The translations under genes were made by a program, and so were the position numbers. Below are positions 58,708 to 64,000 of a DNA stretch of 64,000 bases, piece after piece. Position 1 is the first letter of the stretch; each line of letters begins with the position of its first letter. The notes under the pieces are model-generated. The model searched no databases, was not told where the DNA came from, and was given only the letters and a program-made list of their open reading frames with translations. This stretch comes from Erysipelotrichaceae bacterium (lineage in GTDB: Bacteria > Bacillota_I > Bacilli_A > Erysipelotrichales > Erysipelotrichaceae), in the NCBI GenBank assembly GCA_017404785.1, contig JAFRBQ010000019.1:1-64000 (forward strand). The letters run 5' to 3'.

Positions 58708-59985
58708 ATGAATTATCTTGAATTAAAAGAATATATAAAATCAGAGCAGATCGACGAAATATTAAGCAAGATCATCTGCAGCGACAAGCTTGAAGAAGAG
58801 AAAAACAGATATCTCAAACTGCTTGATGAAGCACATGAATTATATGGAGATGGTGATTATCACATCATTTCTTCTCCAGGCAGAAGCGAGATAGGAGGTA
58901 ACCATACCGATCATCAGCACGGCCATGTTCTGGCTGCCAGTCTTAATATCGACAATATTGCCATTGTAAAACCCAATAATGACAATATCGTTCGTTACAA
59001 GGATGGTTCTTTTAAAACAAAACCGGTCGATCTTGATGACCTCAAGGTCCATGAAAATGAGCTCAATACTTCCGAATCTTTGATCAGAGGCATTGCCTAC
59101 AGGATCGATGAACTCGGCTATAAGATCGGTGGTTTCGACATGGCATGCAACTCAAAAGTTCTGGTCGGATCAGGTATATCGTCTTCGGCCTGTTTTGAAG
59201 TCATGATCGTTGAGGCATTCAATTGTCTGTATAATAACGAAAAGATCGAAGCAGCTGAAAGGGCCAAGATCGGTCAGTATGCGGAGAATTTCTATTTTGG
59301 AAAGCCAAGCGGTCTTTTGGATCAGACAGCGATCTCGGTCGGTGGCTTTGTAGCGATCGACTTCAGAGATCCGGAAAAACCGGAAATTGAAAACTATGAA
59401 TTTTCATTTGCCGATCACGGCTACGATCTGATCCTGGTCAATACCAAAGGCGATCATTCCGATCTGTCTCATGAATATGCAGCGGTCACGATCGAAATAA
59501 AAGAAGTGGCCAAACAGCTTGGGGTGAACTTCCTGGCAGATTCAAGTAAGCAGGAACTCTTTCAGAATCTTGCCAATATCCGCAAGGTGGTAAACAACGA
59601 CAGAGCCGTTCTCAGATCCATTCATTTCTTCAACGAAGATGAAAGAGCAGTACTGGAAAAAGAAGCCGTTAGAAATAACGATGTCGATTCACTGCTTAAA
59701 CTTATTAAGGAGTCAGGCAGATCTTCATTCGAATATCTGCAGAATGTCTATCCTGCATCGAGAGTCAACTCGCAATCTCTGGCTATAGCTTTAGCTGTTG
59801 CTGATACTTATCTGGGTGATAGGGGAGCATATCGTGTCCATGGTGGAGGATTTGAGGGCACGATCCAGGCTGTTGTACCTAAGGATATGACTCAAGGATT
59901 CAGGGAAGTAATGAAGTCAGTCTTTGGCGATGACTGTCTGCTGGAAGTTAAAGTCAGACCTTTTGGTACAAAGACAATTATTTAG
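58708..59985 (+). CDS. galK: Galactokinase family protein
   Basis: A 425-residue GHMP kinase phosphorylating galactose or a related sugar. Motif 1 is SSPGRSEIGGNHTDHQHGH (about 53-71, the GRxNxxGEHTDY signature with changes), motif 2 VGSGISSSACFE (about 152) and motif 3 RVHGGGFEGTIQA (about 374). The protein is about 30 residues longer than typical GalK at the N-terminus. galT and galE are not present. It is coupled to the ROK kinase and lies just before an Mgl-type transporter, which suits galactose use. Confidence 0.87.
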   Translation: MNYLELKEYIKSEQIDEILSKIICSDKLEEEKNRYLKLLDEAHELYGDGDYHIISSPGRSEIGGNHTDHQHGHVLAASLNIDNIAIVKPNNDNIVRYKDGSFKTKPVDLDDLKVHENELNTSESLIRGIAYRIDELGYKIGGFDMACNSKVLVGSGISSSACFEVMIVEAFNCLYNNEKIEAAERAKIGQYAENFYFGKPSGLLDQTAISVGGFVAIDFRDPEKPEIENYEFSFADHGYDLILVNTKGDHSDLSHEYAAVTIEIKEVAKQLGVNFLADSSKQELFQNLANIRKVVNNDRAVLRSIHFFNEDERAVLEKEAVRNNDVDSLLKLIKESGRSSFEYLQNVYPASRVNSQSLAIALAVADTYLGDRGAYRVHGGGFEGTIQAVVPKDMTQGFREVMKSVFGDDCLLEVKVRPFGTKTII

Positions 59986-60005
59986 AAAGAAAGCCTAATA
60001 ATCTG

Positions 60006-60038
60006 CGGCAGTTGAATTGAACTCAACTGCCGTTTTTA
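60006..60038 (+). terminator. Terminator after galK
   Basis: Ten-bp stem CGGCAGTTGA / TCAACTGCCG, loop ATTGAAC, T run. Confidence 0.9.
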
Positions 60039-60134
60039 TTTTGTTAGTATAGATTGATTTTTCATATAAAACATCTCATATTTAGCTTGACATGAAGAGT
60101 GTTTTATTATAGAAAACAAAATGAATTAATTTGA

Positions 60135-60163
60135 TTGAAATCGTTTACATTAATAGCTATAAT
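60135..60163 (+). promoter_or_regulatory. Promoter of mglBAC
   Basis: TTGAAA (60135-60140), a 17-bp spacer and TATAAT (60158-60163): close to the vegetative consensus. A cre-like operator overlaps it. Confidence 0.8.
60136..60149 (+). promoter_or_regulatory. cre-like operator (CcpA/LacI family) in the mgl promoter
   Basis: TGAAATCGTTTACA fits the catabolite-responsive element pattern TGWAANCGNTNWCA at every position. It covers the -35 box and spacer, so binding would block RNA polymerase. A GalR/LacI-type local regulator could use a similar palindrome. Confidence 0.75.
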
Positions 60164-60197
60164 TAACTATGGACGGATTTGTCCGAGGAGGAAACGA

Positions 60198-61202
60198 ATG
60201 AAAAAGCTTATTAGCATTTTATTGGTTGCTCTCATGGTTTTTGCTGTTGCAGGTTGCGGCAACAATAACGGTGGTGGTGAACAGCCAAAAGACGATGTCA
60301 AGACTTATGAAGTAGGTGTTGCTATTTATAAGTTCGATGACAACTTCATGACTCTGTATCGTAACGAGATTGTAAACTACTTCAAGACATTAGAAACTGA
60401 CACAGTCAAGTACAATGTTGAAGTTGTTGACAGCAAGAACGATATGGCTGAACAGTCAAACCAGATTGATACATTCATTACTCAGGGTAAAGATGTTATC
60501 ATCCTTAACTTAGTTCAGACTTCTTCTGCTGATGCAATCATCGACAAGGTAGTCGCTGCTGAAATCCCTCTAGTTCTTATCAACAGAGAACCATTAGGCC
60601 CTAACGGTGACGAATCTTACGAAGGAATCACAAAGAACCCTACAGTTTGCTACGTTGGTGCTGACGCTAGACAGTCTGGTACTTACCAGGGTGAAATCGT
60701 AGCTGAACTTGACAACCATGGTGATATCAATGGTGATGGTAAGATCTCTTACATCATGATCATTGGTGACCCAGAAAACCCAGATGCTCAGTACAGAACT
60801 GAATACTCTATCAAGGCTTTAACTGATGCAGGTTACGAAGTTGAAGAATTACTTGCTCAGGTTGGTAACTGGGATCAGGCTAAGGGTAATGAAATCTGTG
60901 CCGCTGCATTAAGCCAGTTTGGTGAGCAGATCGAAGTTGTATTCTGCAACAACGACGCTATGGCTTTAGGTGCTGCTGCTGCTATTACTGCTGCAGGCAG
61001 AAAAGTCGGTGAAGACATCTACTTATTAGGTGTTGACGCTCTTGATGAATGCCAGCAGATGGTTAAGAACGGCGAAATGACTGGTACAGTATTGAATGAC
61101 CATGTTGGTCAGTCACACACTGCAGTAGACGTTGCTGTCAAGGCTTTAAACGGTGAAGCTATGAACAACTACTACTGGGTTGACTATGTAAAAGTTAAAT
61201 AA
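60198..61202 (+). CDS. mglB: Galactose/methyl galactoside-type ABC transporter substrate-binding lipoprotein
   Basis: A 334-residue lipoprotein: signal peptide with lipobox VAGC (Cys about 20), a short Asn/Gly linker, then a periplasmic-binding-protein type I fold. MglB-like elements include VGVAIYKFDDNFM (about 43), VVDSKNDMAEQ (about 85), DGDGKISYIMI near an EF-like NGDGK calcium loop (about 180) and FCNNDAMALGA (about 255). The start follows a GAGGAGGA site. Codon use differs from neighbours (many UUA, GGU, GCU), fitting very high expression. It is followed by a terminator hairpin before mglA. Confidence 0.9.
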   Translation: MKKLISILLVALMVFAVAGCGNNNGGGEQPKDDVKTYEVGVAIYKFDDNFMTLYRNEIVNYFKTLETDTVKYNVEVVDSKNDMAEQSNQIDTFITQGKDVIILNLVQTSSADAIIDKVVAAEIPLVLINREPLGPNGDESYEGITKNPTVCYVGADARQSGTYQGEIVAELDNHGDINGDGKISYIMIIGDPENPDAQYRTEYSIKALTDAGYEVEELLAQVGNWDQAKGNEICAAALSQFGEQIEVVFCNNDAMALGAAAAITAAGRKVGEDIYLLGVDALDECQQMVKNGEMTGTVLNDHVGQSHTAVDVAVKALNGEAMNNYYWVDYVKVK

Positions 61203-61221
61203 TTAGTTTTTAACGCCTTAG

Positions 61222-61255
61222 AAAAGCGGGGCAAATAAACGATGCCCCGCTTTTT
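61222..61255 (+). terminator. Hairpin between mglB and mglA
   Basis: Eleven-bp GC-rich stem AAAAGCGGGGC / GCCCCGCTTTT followed by T. It should stop most transcripts after mglB and let a fraction continue to mglAC. Confidence 0.88.
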
Positions 61256-61302
61256 AACATAATATTGAATTTTAACTATTGATTTGTTAGGGGGACATTG
61301 CA

Positions 61303-62814
61303 ATGTCGGAATATGTACTTGAAATGAGAGATGTATATAAGGCTTTCCCTGGTGTCGTAGCTTTAAACAAAGTCCAACTGAAGCTGAAACCCGGTAAAGT
61401 CCATGCATTGATGGGAGAGAATGGTGCCGGAAAATCTACACTCATGAAGTGTATGTTTGGTATCTATACAATGGATGAGGGTGAAATACTCATTGATGGA
61501 GTAAAGACCGAGATCCACAACCCTAGTGATGCTCTTAAAAAAGGTATTGCCATGGTTCATCAGGAATTACAGCCAATACCTGCAAGAACAATTGCTGAAA
61601 ACATCTATCTTGGAAGATATCCAACAAAGAAGATCGGTCCAATAACTATTGTTGATCATAAGAAAATGTATGAAGATGCAGCAAAAGTTCTTAAAGAAGT
61701 CAACATGAATTTTGATCCTAGGACCAAAGTTGGCGATCTTAGCGTTTCACAGATGCAGTCTGTAGAAATAGCTAAAGCCGTTTCTGCAAACTGTCGAGTT
61801 CTTATTCTTGACGAGCCAACTTCTTCGCTCACTCAGCATGAAGTTGACGCCTTATTCAAGATCGTTGAAGATCTTAAGAGCAAGGGTGTTGCAATCGTCT
61901 ATATTTCACACAAGATGGATGAGATCCTGAGAATTTCCGATGAAGTCACGATCATGAGAGATGGTCAGTATATCGGAACCTGGAATGCGAATGAACTCAC
62001 AACTGATATGATCATCAGCAAGATGGTTGGCCGTGAACTCACAAACCTCTATCCTCCAACGGACAATGTGCCTGGAGAAGTTGTGTTTGAAGTTGAAAAC
62101 TTCACTTCTATCAACCCTAAATCATTCCGTAACGTCTCATTCAATCTTAGAAAAGGTGAGATTCTCGGTGTTGCGGGCCTTGTCGGTGCACAGCGTACTG
62201 AACTGATGGAAGGTCTTTTCGGAATCCGTTCAAAGATCTCCGGTACAGTTAAGTACAAAGGCAAAGAACTGAAAATCGATAGACCTAAGAATGCAATCGA
62301 TAATGGTATTGCGATGCTGACAGAAGACAGACGTGGTACAGGTATCATGGGTGTCCTTTCAGTTGCCGATAATATTTCCGTTGCATCACTTAATCAATAC
62401 TTAGATTTCGGCATTATGTTAAATGACAAGAAAATTGAAAATCTTGTAAAAGTCAACCAGGAGAAAATGAATATCAGAACTCCTTCAAGTAAAACGCCGA
62501 TCGCTTCATTATCTGGCGGTAACCAGCAGAAGGTTCTGGTAGGACGTTGGCTGGCTAACAATCCTGATGTTCTGATTCTTGATGAACCTACACGAGGAAT
62601 CGACGTCGGTGCCAAATACGAGATTTACTGCATCATTGCCGATCTGGCAAAAGAAGGCAAGAGTATCATCATGATCTCTTCTGAACTTGGTGAACTTATC
62701 GGTATGTCAGATCGTATCATGGTAATGTGTGATGGTAGAGTAACAGGATTTATAGATGGAAAAGATGCTACTCAGGAAAATATCATGGAGTTAGCTACAA
62801 AGTTTGAGTCTTAA
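61303..62814 (+). CDS. mglA: Sugar ABC transporter ATP-binding protein (two ATPase domains)
   Basis: A 503-residue MglA/RbsA-type ATPase with two fused nucleotide-binding domains. N-terminal half: Walker A GENGAGKST (about 37), signature LSVSQMQ, Walker B LILDEPTSSLT (about 166). C-terminal half: degenerate P-loop VAGLVGAQRTEL (about 288), signature LSGGNQQKV (about 405) and Walker B LILDEPTRGID (about 427). Asymmetric sites are normal for the family. AGGGGG precedes the ATG. It energises MglC. Confidence 0.94.
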   Translation: MSEYVLEMRDVYKAFPGVVALNKVQLKLKPGKVHALMGENGAGKSTLMKCMFGIYTMDEGEILIDGVKTEIHNPSDALKKGIAMVHQELQPIPARTIAENIYLGRYPTKKIGPITIVDHKKMYEDAAKVLKEVNMNFDPRTKVGDLSVSQMQSVEIAKAVSANCRVLILDEPTSSLTQHEVDALFKIVEDLKSKGVAIVYISHKMDEILRISDEVTIMRDGQYIGTWNANELTTDMIISKMVGRELTNLYPPTDNVPGEVVFEVENFTSINPKSFRNVSFNLRKGEILGVAGLVGAQRTELMEGLFGIRSKISGTVKYKGKELKIDRPKNAIDNGIAMLTEDRRGTGIMGVLSVADNISVASLNQYLDFGIMLNDKKIENLVKVNQEKMNIRTPSSKTPIASLSGGNQQKVLVGRWLANNPDVLILDEPTRGIDVGAKYEIYCIIADLAKEGKSIIMISSELGELIGMSDRIMVMCDGRVTGFIDGKDATQENIMELATKFES

Positions 62815-62825
62815 GGGGTGAAAAT

Positions 62826-63815
62826 ATGAAAAAAGTACTAAACTATTTAAAATCAAATCCAATTGTTGTTATGCTGGTAGCCGTATCTCTGATCGTCGGC
62901 TTAACAACGAAGAATTTCTTTTCTTGGGGTACTCTGAGCAGCTTGATTTCTAATACAACAATTAGATTCATAATTGCTTTGGGTGTTTCAGGATGTTTGA
63001 TCACAAAAGGAACAGACCTTTCAGCAGGCCGTCAGGTCGGTCTTGCTGCATGTCTGTCAGGTATTCTGGTTCAGGCTGCTGACTATTCCGGAAGATTATA
63101 TCCGAAACTCCCTGAAATGAATATGTTTGTAATCCTGATCGTCGTAATACTTGTAGGTATTCTGATCGGTTTTGTCAACGGTTTCATTATTGCGAAATTC
63201 AAAATTCCACCATTCATTACTACCTTAGGTACACAGACTATCATCTATGGTCTCTGCTTGATTCTTACAGATGCTCAGCCAATCGGTGGCTTCCAGAAGA
63301 TATATACATCTTTGATTACCGGAAGAATCGGCAGTGTTAAAGGTTTCCACTTGCCTTATCTGTTCTTTGTAGCTATTTTCTTTGGTCTGCTGTTCTGGTT
63401 CATCTACAACAAGACTCGTCACGGCAAATACATGTACGCAATCGGCGGCAATGAGATCGCTGCTGAGGTATCAGGTGTAAATACTGACAAATCCATCATT
63501 CTGATCTATGTCACTGCCGGCATCATGTATGCTATCGCTGGTTGGTTACTGGCTGCCAAATCAGGCGGAGCCAGTGCTGGTATGGGACAGGGTTACGAAC
63601 TTGAAGCTATCGCCGGATGTACAATCGGTGGTGTCTCAACTACCGGTGGTATCGGTACAGTTCCAGGCGTATTGATCGGTGTCCTCGTCTTCGAATTGCT
63701 CAAGATCGTATTACAGTTCTTAGGCGTCAACCCTTACTACAACTACATCGTTCAGGGTCTGGTTATCGTTGTCGCTGTTGGACTTGATATCAGAAAGCAT
63801 ATTAAGAAAAAATAA
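62826..63815 (+). CDS. mglC: Sugar ABC transporter permease
   Basis: A 329-residue permease of the RbsC/MglC type with about eight to ten membrane spans. Motifs include KGTDLSAGRQVGLAACL (about 61-77), VNGFIIAKFKIPPFITTLGTQ split across two segments (about 118-138) and the EAA-like GGNEIAAEVSGVN (about 208). It forms the channel with MglA below and MglB outside. It starts 11 nt after mglA behind GGGGTG. A terminator follows. Confidence 0.94.
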   Translation: MKKVLNYLKSNPIVVMLVAVSLIVGLTTKNFFSWGTLSSLISNTTIRFIIALGVSGCLITKGTDLSAGRQVGLAACLSGILVQAADYSGRLYPKLPEMNMFVILIVVILVGILIGFVNGFIIAKFKIPPFITTLGTQTIIYGLCLILTDAQPIGGFQKIYTSLITGRIGSVKGFHLPYLFFVAIFFGLLFWFIYNKTRHGKYMYAIGGNEIAAEVSGVNTDKSIILIYVTAGIMYAIAGWLLAAKSGGASAGMGQGYELEAIAGCTIGGVSTTGGIGTVPGVLIGVLVFELLKIVLQFLGVNPYYNYIVQGLVIVVAVGLDIRKHIKKK

Positions 63816-63825
63816 TCATTCATTC

Positions 63826-63854
63826 AAAGAGACTGAAAATCCAGTCTCTTTTTT
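63826..63854 (+). terminator. Terminator after mglC
   Basis: Ten-bp stem AAAGAGACTG / CAGTCTCTTT, loop AAAATC, T run. Confidence 0.9.
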
Positions 63855-63933
63855 GGTCTGAAATATTCTTTCAATAGCATTGAAAAAAATCTGGAAAAGT
63901 CTTCTGACTTTTCCTTTTTGGTACCAAAGTAAG

Positions 63934-63939
63934 GTATAA
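63934..63939 (+). promoter_or_regulatory. -10 element of the partial last gene
   Basis: TATAAT about 18 nt before the ATG at 63958, leaving room for AAGAGG as a ribosome binding site. Confidence 0.5.
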
Positions 63940-63957
63940 TATAGACAAGAGGTAGAT

Positions 63958-64000
63958 ATGTATCATATAAGTGATATAAAAAAGTTCCTGCGTTGCGAGC
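63958..64000 (+). CDS. Start of a gene cut by the window end
   Basis: Only 14 codons are visible (MYHISDIKKFLRCE). AGAGG lies before the ATG and TATAAT upstream. The opening resembles PD-(D/E)XK nuclease-type proteins that start with a short helix and Cys, but this is too little to assign a function. Confidence 0.45.
   Translation, partial: MYHISDIKKFLRCE

Noticed and set aside
60135-60197. Upstream in-frame start for mglB
   Set aside because: The frame before 60198 runs through the -35 box, cre site and -10 box; the lipoprotein signal peptide and GAGGAGGA site fix the start at 60198.
1-64000. CRISPR arrays, rRNA genes, prophage or integrative element
   Set aside because: No regularly spaced direct repeats, no rRNA-like segments and no phage structural, integrase or conjugation genes were found; the tRNA pair at 44532-44690 is not followed by an integrase or a visible tRNA-end repeat.

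Overview
The window is chromosomal DNA of a low-to-moderate GC Gram-positive bacterium (Firmicutes/Bacillota). Supporting genes are the RNA polymerase delta subunit, DnaB/DnaI primosomal loaders, RNase J, PcrA, an ECF vitamin transporter core, a T-box leader, many lipoproteins and no outer-membrane genes. The general gene style suggests an Erysipelotrichia-like, host-associated fermenter, but that placement is inference. No rRNA, CRISPR array or prophage is visible. The only mobile element is the right end of an IS3-family insertion sequence at the left edge.

Layout. 1-968: IS3-family element end, inserted 5 bp from murI. 974-9669: peptidoglycan genes murI-murD, then DUF1934-rpoE, HAD-ispF, fba, DUF1893 and ecfA1-ecfA2-ecfT-truA. 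10130-16764: tRNA-Thr, cca, pnp, a PAS-GGDEF cyclase, an M24 peptidase and trmB. 16776-24674: a replication/repair run (ZnuA-like lipoprotein, polA, mutM, coaE, dnaB, dnaI, pfkA). 24688-29306: rnj, def, ftsW, rsmD, coaD. 29416-37696: rhomboid, patatin, thioredoxin-like lipoprotein, RluA-type synthase, methyltransferase, NUDIX, AAA-CYTH protein and pcrA. 37693-43271: DUF885 lipoprotein and a four-gene secreted/surface cluster ending in a BspA-type repeat protein. 43391-54826: alr, two tRNAs and an accessory stretch of small enzymes, including a nucleotidyltransferase without a visible toxin, a macrodomain hydrolase, a frameshifted membrane gene and a T-box-controlled permease with trmD. 54882-57704: GH3 lipoprotein and an ECF sigma factor overlapping a double-glycine-motif ORF. 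57801-63815: ROK kinase, galactokinase and an MglBAC sugar transporter with a cre-like operator in its promoter. A partial gene starts at 63958.

The main genome-wide signal is promoter placement. At fifteen gene starts a -10-like hexamer ends exactly 6 nt before the start codon and no Shine-Dalgarno sequence is visible, as expected for leaderless mRNAs. Other genes in the same window carry clear AGGAG-type sites, so two initiation modes seem to coexist. The most interesting protein-level observations are the surface cluster at 39999-43271, in which two small secreted proteins and the N-terminus of a BspA-like protein share one beta-rich module, and two ORFs with double-glycine leader motifs at 53974-54246 and 57023-57250.
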